From CBDDKU01 sp965230375 (GTDB lineage: Bacteria; Bacteroidota; Bacteroidia; Flavobacteriales_D; Cryomorphaceae), in contig CBDDKU010000016.1 in NCBI GenBank assembly GCA_965230375.1, positions 62,001-126,000 on the forward strand: 64,000 bases of DNA, given 5' to 3'. A program made the position numbers and the translations under genes. Below the pieces are notes generated by a model. It worked only from the letters and a program-made list of their open reading frames with translations. It made no database searches and had not been told where the DNA came from. Within the stretch, counting starts at the first letter, position 1. Each line of letters begins with the position of its first letter. Positions 45,958-56,179 of the stretch are shown one piece after another.

Positions 45958-47171
45958 GCGGAGCGCGTATCCAAGCTATCTCTGAGCCCACTCCCGATCA
46001 GCATAAATGAAAGAACTAACATCAAGATACAGATACCTGGCAAAATGGCTAGATAAGCCATATCTGTTGTGATATACGTGTAGTGCTCTTTAATCATTTG
46101 TCCCCATGATGGAGTCGGAATCTGAGCGCCAATACCCAAGAAGCTCAGGCCAGCTTCCAGCAAAATAGCTGAAGCGAAATTGGCAGCCGAAACCACGATA
46201 ACGGGCCCCATTATATTTGGTAAAATGTGCTTGAAAATGATTCGCGCCGGGCGGTATCCAAGCGCCTTTGCAGCTTCTACATATTCCTGGTTTCGTGCAG
46301 ATAGCACCTGCCCCCGAACTACACGTGCTACTTCAACCCACATGGTCATTCCCACGGCAATAAAAACTTGTACAAACCCTTTTCCCAGCGCAAAAGTGAT
46401 AGCAATAACCAAGAGTAAGGTTGGAATTGACCAAATAACATTAATCAACCAAGTGATGATATCATCGATCCACCCACCATAGTACCCAGCAAGCGCACCC
46501 AATCCGATGCCAAGGACAAGAGAAATGAATACTGAAATAAAACCAACCGATAAGGAGACTATTGTTCCCGCCATAAGCCTACTCAAAAGATCTCGACCAA
46601 ACTTATCCGTCCCTAACCAATAGGTCCGTTCGACAAGGCTTTCGCGCTCTACTTGAGCCAGGAGCTCAGATGTGGTTGTAGTTTTTATTTCCCCAGAAAC
46701 AAGTGTGACCTGATACTCATTCCCTTGAGATTCTATGTTTGCCACAGGAAATAACACATCAGCTAAGTGAACCTGATAAGGTCGACCCGGAATGGAGTCT
46801 GTGCCTGAGTATTCAAAGCCGCGAATTGAGTCATTCGAAAATTCAAAGGTTTCAATTGGTAGAAAGTCGACTGGCTCATCTTTTCCTCCAAAGAACAGTC
46901 GTGAGAAAAACCCAGAAGCTGAATAAGCTTGATTCTTATGAACTTCAATTCCTTTTACCTTAAATCCTATTGGTTTCTTTGAAAGAACCAACTCTTGGTT
47001 ATTCGCATCTACAGATGAGTCTGGCCTTAGAAAGCTTCCCAAGACCGCTATAAATGTGGCCAAAGCAATAATAGACAAACCGAATACCGCCAGCTTATTT
47101 TGCTTGAATCTAGCCCAAGCCATTTGTGAAGGTGACAGGCCTTCTGATTCTATGTTCGATTTTAACGCCAA
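45954..47171 (-). CDS. ABC transporter permease, DppC/OppC-like
   Basis: A 405-residue binding-protein-dependent permease. The EAA loop reads EYVEAAKALGYRPARIIFKHILPNIMGPV (about 297-325), and the N-terminal segment FKQNKLAVFGLSIIAL is the OppC_N motif. An insert of about 130 residues after the first TM (about 53-185, ending YWLGTDKFGRDLLSRL) makes it longer than enteric DppC. No ATPase, second permease or binding protein is next to it. It overlaps the glycosyltransferase gene by 10 bases. Confidence 0.88.
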   Translation of the reverse strand: MALKSNIESEGLSPSQMAWARFKQNKLAVFGLSIIALATFIAVLGSFLRPDSSVDANNQELVLSKKPIGFKVKGIEVHKNQAYSASGFFSRLFFGGKDEPVDFLPIETFEFSNDSIRGFEYSGTDSIPGRPYQVHLADVLFPVANIESQGNEYQVTLVSGEIKTTTTSELLAQVERESLVERTYWLGTDKFGRDLLSRLMAGTIVSLSVGFISVFISLVLGIGLGALAGYYGGWIDDIITWLINVIWSIPTLLLVIAITFALGKGFVQVFIAVGMTMWVEVARVVRGQVLSARNQEYVEAAKALGYRPARIIFKHILPNIMGPVIVVSAANFASAILLEAGLSFLGIGAQIPTPSWGQMIKEHYTYITTDMAYLAILPGICILMLVLSFMLIGSGLRDSLDTRSA

Positions 47172-48226
47172 TCTGGGCTACGGGTTAAGATTGCTATTAT
47201 GAGCGTGAAAAGATAAAAGGGATAAAGAAGGATAAACAAAGGTGAATAAACAATTAAATCCTTTCGATTTAATCGACTTACCGCACGTATAGAAACGAAC
47301 CCCAACAAAATCCACATTCCTAAAGTGGTCGAAAATAACACATCCGAACCATTCTTCAATCCAAGTGTCAGGGCAATTGGTAGCCCTAAAATAACAAGCC
47401 CTGAAAATGAAGCAACCACCTTAAACCAAGTAGATGCGATGTTGGGTGATTTTCCAGCCCATCTCTTACGCTGATTGAAAAGGGGCTTTAAGCGATCTGG
47501 AAATTCAACTCCTATTGGATCTGGGCTGGATATAACTCCGAGAGACTCTGAACCCCACTTCTTTTGAATAGCGTACATGAGAAACATATCATCTCCACTA
47601 GCCAGATCCCAATCATCCCTATCATCAATTGTCTCGAGAAATGCATTCTTGGAATATAATAGAGCCGCACCATTCGAAAGAAGCGGTGCTTTGCGCTTCA
47701 TACTTTCCAAGCCAACAAAATGTAAAACACAAAATTCGATATCAAACAAGGCTCTCAATAAGCCTTTTCCCTTTCTGGGTTTTAAGGATACTAAACTCAG
47801 ATTCTCATTTGGATTTCTGTTCCAGGAGCCGAAGTCTACCGCATTTAAATCTAAGTCGGCATCACACTGAAATATCAAGGGATTGGAAGCGCGTTCTACC
47901 CCGTATTTAATAGCAGCCTTCTTGCCTCGTGATAATTGGGAATGGACAATCGTTGTGTCAGGTAATGGTAATTCATTCCACCACTTCGTTTCAGAGTGAT
48001 CATCAATCATGATCACTTCCAAACGATCATATCTTTTGTTCAATCCTTCAATTTCTTTCAAAAGTTCGGGAAGTCGGTTAAGTTCATTCCGTATAGGGAT
48101 AACTACCGAAATGCCTGAACATATAGGTTCGAGTGTGAGTCTCGGCTTCGGTTTTAGAAAAACGCGATACAAGATCACTAAATAGCCGATGAGGGTTAGT
48201 GTCCAGAATTCGGTTAAGACATTCAC
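47162..48226 (-). CDS. Membrane-associated family 2 glycosyltransferase
   Basis: A GTG start at 48226 was preferred because it gives a 4-base GTGA overlap with the upstream stop and starts right at the first TM (VNVLTEFWTLTLIGYLVILY). The 354-residue protein has the GT-A signature ISVVIPIRNELNRLPELL, VIMIDDHS, the QCDADLDL metal-binding DxD, SGDDMFLMY and the QRKRWAGKS acceptor motif, then three C-terminal TMs. It probably transfers sugar to a lipid carrier at the inner membrane; coupled to a flippase-like gene. Confidence 0.87.
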   Translation of the reverse strand: MNVLTEFWTLTLIGYLVILYRVFLKPKPRLTLEPICSGISVVIPIRNELNRLPELLKEIEGLNKRYDRLEVIMIDDHSETKWWNELPLPDTTIVHSQLSRGKKAAIKYGVERASNPLIFQCDADLDLNAVDFGSWNRNPNENLSLVSLKPRKGKGLLRALFDIEFCVLHFVGLESMKRKAPLLSNGAALLYSKNAFLETIDDRDDWDLASGDDMFLMYAIQKKWGSESLGVISSPDPIGVEFPDRLKPLFNQRKRWAGKSPNIASTWFKVVASFSGLVILGLPIALTLGLKNGSDVLFSTTLGMWILLGFVSIRAVSRLNRKDLIVYSPLFILLYPFYLFTLIIAILTRSPDWR

Positions 48227-49155
48227 CGCGAATACAGTTTCCGAAGTTCTGAACGAAAGAATAGCTGTGAGCCAAGAAGCGCTGGTATCGCCACGTTGAC
48301 CATCCAAACTAGAATAGTAGCTGCCGCAGCGAGCCAAGGTTCTGCCATAGAAGGACCGAGTAACCAGACTGCAATAAGTTCACGGGAACCGAGCTCACCA
48401 AACGCTGTAAATGGCACTACGGACTGAAGCAAGTATAAAGAAGCAATCCCGGCTAAAAGAAGACCTATGTCCCCTTCATACCCAAAATAAACAAGAGAAA
48501 GGCTCAACTCTAGACTAAAAACTCCGTATCGCAACACTCCCCATGTAAAGGCTTTTATTCCTTGACCTACTTCAAGGGATTTAATGGATACAAAGGTCTT
48601 TTCGAAAAATGACTTAGTCGTCCTGATAAGCACTTTTCTAAATACCAGGAACCCGGAAATACCGATTCCAAAGCAGAAAACGGCTGAACTATTCAATTCA
48701 AATTTCCCAAAGGTATCTGGAGAGAAGAGCAATAGCCCAATAATTCCGAAGAACAGTGTTATACATCCCTGAACAGCTCCACTCAGAAATGTAGCCAATG
48801 TCGCTGGGAGCCTATCATCCGATGACACGACTTGAACTCTTCCGATAAAATCGCCCAGTCTATTCGGCGAAACAAAAGCAGTGACTGAACCCATCAACAC
48901 ACCTTTGATTGCATTGGGTAGAGATACCTTCTGAAAAAGCGTCCGCCATTTTAAGGATTCAAAAAATAAATTGGCTGGCCAAAGTAGAACGATTAGAAAA
49001 AGGTACAAAGCATTCTCTTGAAACAATCCGTTAATTGTGTTTGAAACAGACTGCCATGACTGACTACTTACAAACAGGATGTACCCCAAAGCCACGAATG
49101 GAAAGGCCAACTTTAAGAGACGGAGTGCTCGCTGCGTGGTTGGGGTTTTATACAT
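48223..49155 (-). CDS. Lysylphosphatidylglycerol synthase-TM-region (UPF0104) family membrane protein
   Basis: A 310-residue polytopic protein matching the PF03706/AglD-like family: LKWRTLFQKVSLPNAIKGVLMGSVTAFVSPNRLGDFIGR near residue 90 and TAFGELGSRE toward the end are family hallmarks. The ATG at 49155 avoids overlap with ruvC; only 19 bases separate the divergent starts. Such proteins often accompany glycosyltransferases and may move lipid-linked products, which fits its neighbour. Confidence 0.82.
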   Translation of the reverse strand: MYKTPTTQRALRLLKLAFPFVALGYILFVSSQSWQSVSNTINGLFQENALYLFLIVLLWPANLFFESLKWRTLFQKVSLPNAIKGVLMGSVTAFVSPNRLGDFIGRVQVVSSDDRLPATLATFLSGAVQGCITLFFGIIGLLLFSPDTFGKFELNSSAVFCFGIGISGFLVFRKVLIRTTKSFFEKTFVSIKSLEVGQGIKAFTWGVLRYGVFSLELSLSLVYFGYEGDIGLLLAGIASLYLLQSVVPFTAFGELGSRELIAVWLLGPSMAEPWLAAAATILVWMVNVAIPALLGSQLFFRSELRKLYSR

Positions 49156-49158
49156 TTG
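49151..49158 (+). promoter_or_regulatory. -7 promoter element for ruvC
   Basis: TACATTTG, exact TAnnTTTG, 16 bases before the ruvC start; it overlaps the start codon of the divergent UPF0104 gene. No matching -33 TTG. Confidence 0.35.
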
Positions 49159-49174
49159 ACGTAAAGGTATAAGA

Positions 49175-49729
49175 TTGACGTCAGAACGAATCATTTTGGG
49201 TATAGATCCTGGTACTACCGTAATGGGGTACGGGGTAATATCGGTCGAGAAGGGCAAGTTAAAACTAGTCTGTCACGGAGTCTTGCGTTTAGAAAAGATC
49301 ACTGATCACGGAACGAAGCTAAAGCGAATTTTTGATAAAGTTGTTGGATTGGCAGATCAATACCACCCGGATGAACTGGCCATTGAAGCACCTTTTTTCG
49401 GCAAAAATGTTCAGTCTATGTTGAAGCTGGGGCGGGCTCAAGGGGTGGCCATTGCAGCAGCACTGCACCGTGAGATCCCTTACACGGAATACGCGCCTAA
49501 ACGAATTAAGCAATCAATCACTGGAAACGGGAATGCGAGTAAAGAACAAGTTGCCAGAATGGTACAGTCTTTACTTAAGATGAAGGAGATTCCCGATTTT
49601 CTCGATGCAACAGATGGGCTTGCAGCAGCTGTTTGCCACAGTTTTCAGGGAGATGTCTCAAATGACTCTTCTTCGTACAGCAGTTGGAAGGGATTTCTAT
49701 CGAAAAACCCAGGTCGTAAAATACGTTGA
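49175..49729 (+). CDS. ruvC: Holliday junction endonuclease RuvC
   Basis: A 184-residue resolvase with a TTG start; no ATG precedes the catalytic Asp11 in ILGIDPGTTVMGYG. The second acidic residue is in LAIEAPFF (about 69) and the last pair in DATDGLAAAVCH (about 144-147). It cuts four-way junctions with RuvAB. The end touches the convergent HIT gene without overlap. Confidence 0.95.
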   Translation: MTSERIILGIDPGTTVMGYGVISVEKGKLKLVCHGVLRLEKITDHGTKLKRIFDKVVGLADQYHPDELAIEAPFFGKNVQSMLKLGRAQGVAIAAALHREIPYTEYAPKRIKQSITGNGNASKEQVARMVQSLLKMKEIPDFLDATDGLAAAVCHSFQGDVSNDSSSYSSWKGFLSKNPGRKIR

Positions 49730-50119
49730 TCAGGCGTTTTGAATCGCCTCGGCAATCGACGCCATTTCATCGCCTTCCACTGACAATTTGGGCTTGGCAA
49801 AGTTCATATCGGACACAACATCCATTGGGATTAAATGAATGTGTGTGTGCGGCACTTCCAGTCCTATAACTGATACACCAATCCGTTCACACGGAATCAC
49901 TTCTTTGATTTTCACAGCTACCTTCTTTGCAAAAACCATCAAATCGGCAAGTCTTTGGTCTTCCATATCGAAGATGTAGTCAACTTCCATTTTAGGAACT
50001 ACAAGTGTATGCCCTTTTCTAAGGGGACTGATATCAAGAAATGCAATGTGTTTGTCATCTTCAGCCACAATGTGACCAGGAATCTCTCTATTGATGATTT
50101 TCGTGAAGATTGACGCCAT
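49730..50119 (-). CDS. HIT-family nucleotide-binding hydrolase
   Basis: A 129-residue histidine-triad protein (Hint branch). FTKIINREIPGHIVAEDD and ISPLRKGHTLVVPK precede the triad VPHTHIHLIPM (His at about 91, 93 and 95). Such enzymes cleave nucleoside phosphoramidates. It follows greA after three bases, a pairing common in Bacteroidota. Confidence 0.93.
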   Translation of the reverse strand: MASIFTKIINREIPGHIVAEDDKHIAFLDISPLRKGHTLVVPKMEVDYIFDMEDQRLADLMVFAKKVAVKIKEVIPCERIGVSVIGLEVPHTHIHLIPMDVVSDMNFAKPKLSVEGDEMASIAEAIQNA

Positions 50120-50122
50120 TGC

Positions 50123-50596
50123 TTATCTCGTAATTGTTAAGACTTCGAATTTAACAAGACCAGATGGTATCTGGATTTCGGCGATATCTCCGACTGCTTT
50201 ACCCAATATTCCTTTTCCGATCGGAGAGTCTACGGAGAGTTTATTTGCTTTTAGATCAGCTTCGTTCTCTGCGACTAATTGGTATTTCATTACTCTTCCA
50301 TTGGCCGTGTTCTTGATCTCCACGGTGCTAAGGATAAAGGCCTTAGACGTATCCATCTGGCTTTCATCTACAATTCTCGCATTGGCAATAACTGTTTCGA
50401 GCTTCGCAATGCGAGCTTCTAAAAGTCCTTGGGCTTCCTTAGCAGCATCGTACTCAGCGTTTTCAGATAGATCACCTTTATCTCTCGCTTCAGCTATCTG
50501 CTTCGAAATTGAAGGTCGCTCTACAGACTTCATATGCTGGAGTTCACTCTTCAACTTCTTCAATCCTTCCTCTGTGTAGTAATTAATCTGTGACAT
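50123..50596 (-). CDS. greA: Transcription elongation factor GreA
   Basis: 157 residues from the ATG at 50596 (MSQINYYTEEG); longer starts add an unrelated leader. The N-terminal coiled coil carries the tip acidic residues (ARDKGDLSENAEYDAAKE, about 35-52), followed by the FKBP-like C-terminal domain (VDSPIGKGILGKAVGD). It rescues backtracked RNA polymerase. First gene of the greA-HIT pair. Confidence 0.95.
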   Translation of the reverse strand: MSQINYYTEEGLKKLKSELQHMKSVERPSISKQIAEARDKGDLSENAEYDAAKEAQGLLEARIAKLETVIANARIVDESQMDTSKAFILSTVEIKNTANGRVMKYQLVAENEADLKANKLSVDSPIGKGILGKAVGDIAEIQIPSGLVKFEVLTITR

Positions 50597-50620
50597 CGTT
50601 GTTAGGTAATGGTATATGTC

Positions 50621-50652
50621 AAAAAAGAGAAAACCCAACAAAGGGCTTTCTC
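50621..50652 (-). terminator. Terminator of the TonB receptor/PorV operon
   Basis: On the minus strand a stem GAGAAAGCCC/GGGTTTTCTC (6-base loop, one mismatch) followed by six Ts, 36 bases after the PorV-like stop. Confidence 0.7.
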
Positions 50653-50687
50653 AATTTCTAATACAAAGATATAATAAGTTAAGTACC

Positions 50688-51755
50688 TTATTCAGCTCGG
50701 CCTAAATGAATTCTCGCTCCAATAGCATGAGTACCGTCGAAAGGATTAGATGCTCTGTAGCCGTAGTCCAAGCTCACTCTAGACTTCTTTTCGCCAAATT
50801 CAAGTTCGACACCTGCACCGGCAGCAAAACCAGTATAAGCATTTCTTCTATCGTCGGCATTAGTAATATTCTCTTCGTAGTGATAACCTGCTCTTAAGTA
50901 AACCAATTTCTTGAATGAGTATACTACTCCAACTTTGTAGTTATCATTCGAAAATGAATTTGCGATGAAAGCTCCATGTGCAGTCAGATCATGATCTTCG
51001 GCAAGGATAAAGTCATAGCTAAATCCGATAGAAACCAAAGATGGTAGCTCGTAACTCTCCGAACGAAACTCTGAAGTCAACACGTAGTCATCGCCAGGAG
51101 CTACAGACTGAAAGCTAAAACCATCACCACTATAAGACATGGTTGGTCCAACATTCTTTAATGCAATTCCAAATTTAACCTGGTCTCTAGACCCTGTTAC
51201 ATATTTGATACCAGCATCAAAGGCTACACCGCTCGCAGTCAAATCCGAAACACTTTCGGTGGCAATCTTTACCGTGATACCTCCATAGATACTATTGGAA
51301 AAAGCCTTGGCGTACGAAAGACCAATATTGACCATACTTACGTTAAAAGTGGTACCGTCTCCATCTGGAGTTTCTGTGGTAGTACGTCGAATATCACCAA
51401 AATTATAAGCACTAATACTTAAACCAAGTGCTCCTGTTTCTCCCAGTCTCTGTGCAAGACCAAATGTGTTGATTGACACATCTGAACCAGAAAGGTAATT
51501 CATGTTGGTGAAGGCAACTTCGGTAGATTTCACAAAAGCTAATCCCCCAACATTCTGGAACATAGATTCAACAGGGCTCGCGTCTGCTTGATTTGCTCCA
51601 GCAGTACCATTACTGCGGACCCAAGGGTTTACTAATAATTGCATCCCACCAGCAGACCCAGCTCGGTCTGGGTTTCCTGCAAAGACAGGAGAAACCATTA
51701 ACACTGTAAGCAGCAGTGCAGCACTTTGGAAGATTGATCTAGCAATATATTTCAT
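50688..51755 (-). CDS. PorV/PorQ-family outer-membrane protein
   Basis: A 355-residue exported barrel with signal peptide (MKYIARSIFQSAALLLTVLMVSPVFA). The N-terminus of the mature protein (GSAGGMQLLVNPWVRSNGTAGANQADASPVESMFQNVGGLA) is the FadL/PorV-type hatch region; the rest is regular transmembrane strands ending LGRAE. PorV proteins shuttle type IX secretion cargo at the outer membrane. It is the last gene of a three-gene operon, 34 bases after the giant exported protein, and is probably a dedicated paralogue rather than the main PorV (inference). Confidence 0.85.
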   Translation of the reverse strand: MKYIARSIFQSAALLLTVLMVSPVFAGNPDRAGSAGGMQLLVNPWVRSNGTAGANQADASPVESMFQNVGGLAFVKSTEVAFTNMNYLSGSDVSINTFGLAQRLGETGALGLSISAYNFGDIRRTTTETPDGDGTTFNVSMVNIGLSYAKAFSNSIYGGITVKIATESVSDLTASGVAFDAGIKYVTGSRDQVKFGIALKNVGPTMSYSGDGFSFQSVAPGDDYVLTSEFRSESYELPSLVSIGFSYDFILAEDHDLTAHGAFIANSFSNDNYKVGVVYSFKKLVYLRAGYHYEENITNADDRRNAYTGFAAGAGVELEFGEKKSRVSLDYGYRASNPFDGTHAIGARIHLGRAE

Positions 51756-51789
51756 ATGTCTACTATTGATCTCTTTGATTGTTCAAGAA

Positions 51790-54700
51790 TTAGAAGTTTC
51801 GCAAGTCCGTAGGACGTGTCGCTGCGAAGAATTTAAGGACTCTCTCACCAACACCTGGTGCTTGTACATGAACTAAGTACAATCCACCACTAATTGGGAT
51901 AAAGAATTCATTCTGTAAGTTCCACTCCAAGAATGTATCTGGATTATCCTTTTCAAGTACTCGGATGAGCGTACCATTGATAGTAAAGATTTGAATCTTA
52001 CACTCAGGTGGTAGGTTCACGAACTTAACTCTATTATCTACACGGCTTGTTTCGTATGCCGAGTAAGCGTAATATGGGTTAGGTACAATATCGATTAAGT
52101 CTAAGGCATCTTCAGCTGCCGAAGCAACGCTCGTACTTGTTTCACGACCTTCCGTTGTAAACTCATAAGACGGATACCAGTAGTTTTCACTCAAATCGTA
52201 GTTTGTATCAGGTGCCACATAAGGGAATGATCCTTCACCTAGCTCATCCTTCAATGTTACGTATGGCTCATATGGCTTCGCAACACTTGCACTGAATCTT
52301 AGCTCACCAGGAACAAGTCCTTCCTCAGGAGATAAGAACTCTGTATCACCAGCTAGTACAGGGAAGGCAACCCAATCAAATGCTCTGTAAGAGTTTCTGA
52401 TATCACTTGAAGATCCCTTGTTCGCTTCATAAACGGCTTGCCCATGATCATACATCGGTATAAAATCAACATCATCACGAGTTCGTGCTCTATTGCGATA
52501 GATATAGATATAGTGCTCACCACCGAATACTTGCTGAGCGAACGATCCAGTTCCTGCTTGAATTCTGGCAGACGGGTTCCAAAGCATGTCACGACCATTA
52601 TCACTTGCCAAGTAAGAGTTCTCACCGAAGGCCATGTTCATACGCTCTCCTGTTTCAGGATTGATCGCAAAGCCTGGGAACCACCCCATACCAAATGACT
52701 TACCAAGTAGATCATCTTCAGTTTGAATCTCAGGATACTGCGCTGTTACAAGTTCCAAGAAATCATCAAGATCTCCGTCGTCATCCAGTTCATCCAAGTC
52801 AGCCTGTGTCAGCACTTGCTCCCCGTTCATGGTACATTCTGCAATGTTAGCTCCTTCTTGTAACTGGTTACGACCGTTTTTGTCAACCGACAATGCTCCT
52901 CGAAGGTCCATCTTCTCAACTTCTAATTGAGCAAAACTTGGCTCCGATTGCATTTCATAAACAGGCACACGGCTCCATCGCTCTTTATCTGGTGTAACAA
53001 ACACATCAACAGAACTAACTACAGTTAAGTCTCTTGACTCATTCGTAGTTTGTGCAGCAGCTCCCCTTGTGAAAGGTGCTGGCCCACAATCATAACCTGC
53101 CACCAAACGTGCTGGTGCAAGCGTACCGCTGATTACGTCTTCGAAAAGCTGGGCATCATCGACGTTAGGGTAGTCATTGAATACAAACGGGTCTATCGTA
53201 GTACCATCAGCCAAGAAATAACATGGGCTCTCTGAGTTGTCATCCTGATCTTCTACAATAATACCAGAACGGATCCAGTTGAAGAACGTGTTACCTTCTT
53301 GATCTGAAACACCACTTAACCATCCATCGGGACCTGACAAGTACTCAATCTGTGAGTTCAGTAGATCAGGATAGAATGCTAGGAGGTTGGCATCTTGATT
53401 CACAACATCATACTCATATTGTCCGATTGCAACTGATATTCCGTATTCAGGAATAATCTGTTCGTTAGCAACTTCTATGGTTGTTTCACTCCAAATGGTG
53501 TCTTCTTCGTTATTCAAGTCAACCATATACCATCTGGCGTCATTGAAGTCACCTTCGTAACCACCGTCAGTACCTAGTTGGTTGTAGAAGTTAAGCTTGA
53601 AACGCGCTGGACGTACGTTCAGTGGATCAACAACTTTTACGTTGATTGGTCCTTGTCCTGGTTCATACACTACAACGTCAGCTTTGTATGGCTCACTTTC
53701 CATGATAGCGTCGATACTTTCGTCAGAAATTCTCAAGGCATTTCCACCATTTCCAGCTCCTTCTAATCTAGTGATAGGTACACCATCACCATACTCTGTT
53801 GTAAACACAGTACCGAACTCTTCTGGAACCGGCTTGTGTGGGATTACCGTAATCTCCGTAATCTCACCAGTTGCACTAGCACGACCTCTCAAGTATGGGA
53901 AAGCCTGACCAGTCAACACATTTGGATCTGGATTATATGGCTGATACTCATTGTAAGCATAAGCTACTGCCAAGAAATAATACTTCTTGAAGTTGATCAG
54001 ACGAGTATCTCCTTGGGCAAATTGGTCTGTAGTGATTCTTATTGAGTGACCAATTCCTTCATTCGCTCCATTAACCTTTTCTTTTGGAACTGGTAGGCCA
54101 ATTTGCTCATCGAACTCGTAGTTAATGATTTGCGCAATTGGTGCTCCATTTTCATCTACATCTCGAATGTCACACTGGTAAACCAAACGTGCAAGTGATG
54201 CCTCTTCGAGGTCAGCTACAGAAACTTCAGAATTTCTTAATTGGTATACCTGATACCCTTGAAATCTGTAAAACTGATCGTTAGGTTCGCCATCAACATT
54301 CGTTTCTGGAATTGTTGGATCCAACTCAACGTAAGCCTCACCAACATTGTTACTCAATGGGCTGGTGTTACGCAGATAGAGGATAATTTCCTTATCCAAT
54401 TCCTGAGCTGTAAGATCTGGAGCGTCAGGACCGTCAAGCAGACGGAAACAGTTTTCGAACAAAGACTGAGCCTTGTCATCAGCTTGACGCAATTGAAGTA
54501 CAGATGCAAACGGTCCTCCTGATTGAGCACGAGCATATACAACTCCAACCGTAATGTTGTTAAACTCACCAGGCTCAAGAATGAAAGGCCCAGCAGATTG
54601 AACAAAACGTCGGTCAGCTGCTTCGTTACCTTCATTTTCTTCAGTCCAACCACCAGCTACGCCATAAGCAGGATCAACTCCGCCTGTACCCCAATGCAAT

Positions 54701-56148
54701 GGATCTGTATCTCCAGGGAACATGAAGTCCGCTTCAAGACAAGATTGACATGTTGGGTTGTAACCAGTACCTCCGTGCGTCATCGGAACACCATTTCTCC
54801 AGATACCGCGCATCATATTGTAATAGTGTACGGCAATCTGTGGATCTTGCGTAGGTGCAGGACCAGTAGAGTTGTTGTGGAAAAGGAACCGTCTCATACC
54901 GAAACGCTCATTATCAATGATCGTATCAGGATCAGCATCTTCAGGGTTGAAGTAGCCAATACCGTTAAGTGCTTCACCTTCGCCAATACCGTAATTATTG
55001 TTGATCCCATCTGGATCTTGGTAAGGCCCTTCAAAGAAGTCAACTCCAATTGCAGGTGGCTGGTCTCCGTATCCCGGTCCACTCTGTGATCCACCATCAA
55101 AATTAGATCCATTGTAAGAGTAACCAAGACCTCGCATTACATCGCATCCAATGAAGTCATCGTTCGGATTACCTAAGTCTGTGTCTACCCATTGTGCGAA
55201 ATACGTATTCTCCAGGTTCAAAGAACCACGGTTAATCAATACGTAGTTAGCAAATGTCATGTTATTGATCTCATCATTGGTTGTGAACCCAAACATCTGT
55301 GCTTGAATCTCCATACCAATCGGCTCACCTTGTGATTCTGTGTGAACGTTTCCTTTGTCATTGAACACCCAGTACATAGTGAAGTCACCAAATAGTGGAA
55401 CCGGATCTGTTACCAAACGCGTACGACAGTCAATCTCCTGATCTAGGTCATACAGTGGGTAATCTCCTTGCTCTGGCTCGTAAAAATCAGGTGTAGTAAG
55501 AATGTCTCCTGTTACCGGATCTCTTAAATCTGCGAACGGTGCAATGTTTGCACTTTGTCCTAACCCTACATCTCCATGAGCAGGCCAATCCAAAATCTCC
55601 TGTGGGATACTGTAACCGTTTTCAAATAGCGGATCAGTACTTGGATCAACTCCTTGATTCAAAAGGGTAAAATAGTATCGGTGCGTTTCTACTGCCTGTC
55701 GAGACATTCTAAAGAATGTGTCCCAAAGGGTACAAGTCTCTGGCTCAATAGAAGCTGCTCCATCAGTAGTAAGTGGTCCAGGCCAGAAATCATTTCCGTT
55801 CTGACGGAAACGAACTGCGGCTAGTTTCAAGTTACCAGCTGGGTCAACTCCCCCCATCCAAAGTGCACCAGCAAAGATGGCGTGATTACCTTCATTAGCT
55901 GGAACCTCATAATACGGGTTTCCATTTCCTCTATCATACCACGTATTACCTCCTGTTTCTGCAGAAGTTCTTACGTTGTTGACGAAGAATTCAGTTAGTG
56001 TCTGTGCTGGTGAACAACTCGCTGCCTTAGCTCTAACACCCGACCGGGAATTATTAGCCTTTGGACCAAGATATTCTCTAGCACTGATGTGACTTACGCT
56101 GGCTGTGAGCAGAGCTAAGCAAAGTACACTGTATCGAAACACTCTCAT
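51790..56148 (-). CDS. Giant exported surface protein with type IX-like C-terminal region
   Basis: A 1452-residue protein with signal peptide MRVFRYSVLCLALLTASVSHISA. The body is rich in Asp, Asn, Gly and Tyr with no domain I can name. The last 100 residues (VPNPYYAYSAYE; VKFVNLPPECKIQIFTINGTLIR; ISGGLYLVHV; GERVLKFFA...RPTDLRNF) have the PNP/IxIFxxxGxxI/GxYxxxV pattern of type IX sorting-like beta-sandwiches. It lies 31 bases after the TonB receptor and before the PorV-like gene. It may be the ligand-binding surface partner of that receptor, taking the place SusD has elsewhere (inference). Confidence 0.8.
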   Translation of the reverse strand: MRVFRYSVLCLALLTASVSHISAREYLGPKANNSRSGVRAKAASCSPAQTLTEFFVNNVRTSAETGGNTWYDRGNGNPYYEVPANEGNHAIFAGALWMGGVDPAGNLKLAAVRFRQNGNDFWPGPLTTDGAASIEPETCTLWDTFFRMSRQAVETHRYYFTLLNQGVDPSTDPLFENGYSIPQEILDWPAHGDVGLGQSANIAPFADLRDPVTGDILTTPDFYEPEQGDYPLYDLDQEIDCRTRLVTDPVPLFGDFTMYWVFNDKGNVHTESQGEPIGMEIQAQMFGFTTNDEINNMTFANYVLINRGSLNLENTYFAQWVDTDLGNPNDDFIGCDVMRGLGYSYNGSNFDGGSQSGPGYGDQPPAIGVDFFEGPYQDPDGINNNYGIGEGEALNGIGYFNPEDADPDTIIDNERFGMRRFLFHNNSTGPAPTQDPQIAVHYYNMMRGIWRNGVPMTHGGTGYNPTCQSCLEADFMFPGDTDPLHWGTGGVDPAYGVAGGWTEENEGNEAADRRFVQSAGPFILEPGEFNNITVGVVYARAQSGGPFASVLQLRQADDKAQSLFENCFRLLDGPDAPDLTAQELDKEIILYLRNTSPLSNNVGEAYVELDPTIPETNVDGEPNDQFYRFQGYQVYQLRNSEVSVADLEEASLARLVYQCDIRDVDENGAPIAQIINYEFDEQIGLPVPKEKVNGANEGIGHSIRITTDQFAQGDTRLINFKKYYFLAVAYAYNEYQPYNPDPNVLTGQAFPYLRGRASATGEITEITVIPHKPVPEEFGTVFTTEYGDGVPITRLEGAGNGGNALRISDESIDAIMESEPYKADVVVYEPGQGPINVKVVDPLNVRPARFKLNFYNQLGTDGGYEGDFNDARWYMVDLNNEEDTIWSETTIEVANEQIIPEYGISVAIGQYEYDVVNQDANLLAFYPDLLNSQIEYLSGPDGWLSGVSDQEGNTFFNWIRSGIIVEDQDDNSESPCYFLADGTTIDPFVFNDYPNVDDAQLFEDVISGTLAPARLVAGYDCGPAPFTRGAAAQTTNESRDLTVVSSVDVFVTPDKERWSRVPVYEMQSEPSFAQLEVEKMDLRGALSVDKNGRNQLQEGANIAECTMNGEQVLTQADLDELDDDGDLDDFLELVTAQYPEIQTEDDLLGKSFGMGWFPGFAINPETGERMNMAFGENSYLASDNGRDMLWNPSARIQAGTGSFAQQVFGGEHYIYIYRNRARTRDDVDFIPMYDHGQAVYEANKGSSSDIRNSYRAFDWVAFPVLAGDTEFLSPEEGLVPGELRFSASVAKPYEPYVTLKDELGEGSFPYVAPDTNYDLSENYWYPSYEFTTEGRETSTSVASAAEDALDLIDIVPNPYYAYSAYETSRVDNRVKFVNLPPECKIQIFTINGTLIRVLEKDNPDTFLEWNLQNEFFIPISGGLYLVHVQAPGVGERVLKFFAATRPTDLRNF

Positions 56149-56179
56149 AGGTTATAAATATTACTGATAAAAGTTCTAA

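Noticed and set aside
54523..55089. 188-codon open frame on the plus strand
   Set aside because: It is antisense to the giant exported protein gene, has no signal or domain and no promoter; a shadow of its codon pattern.
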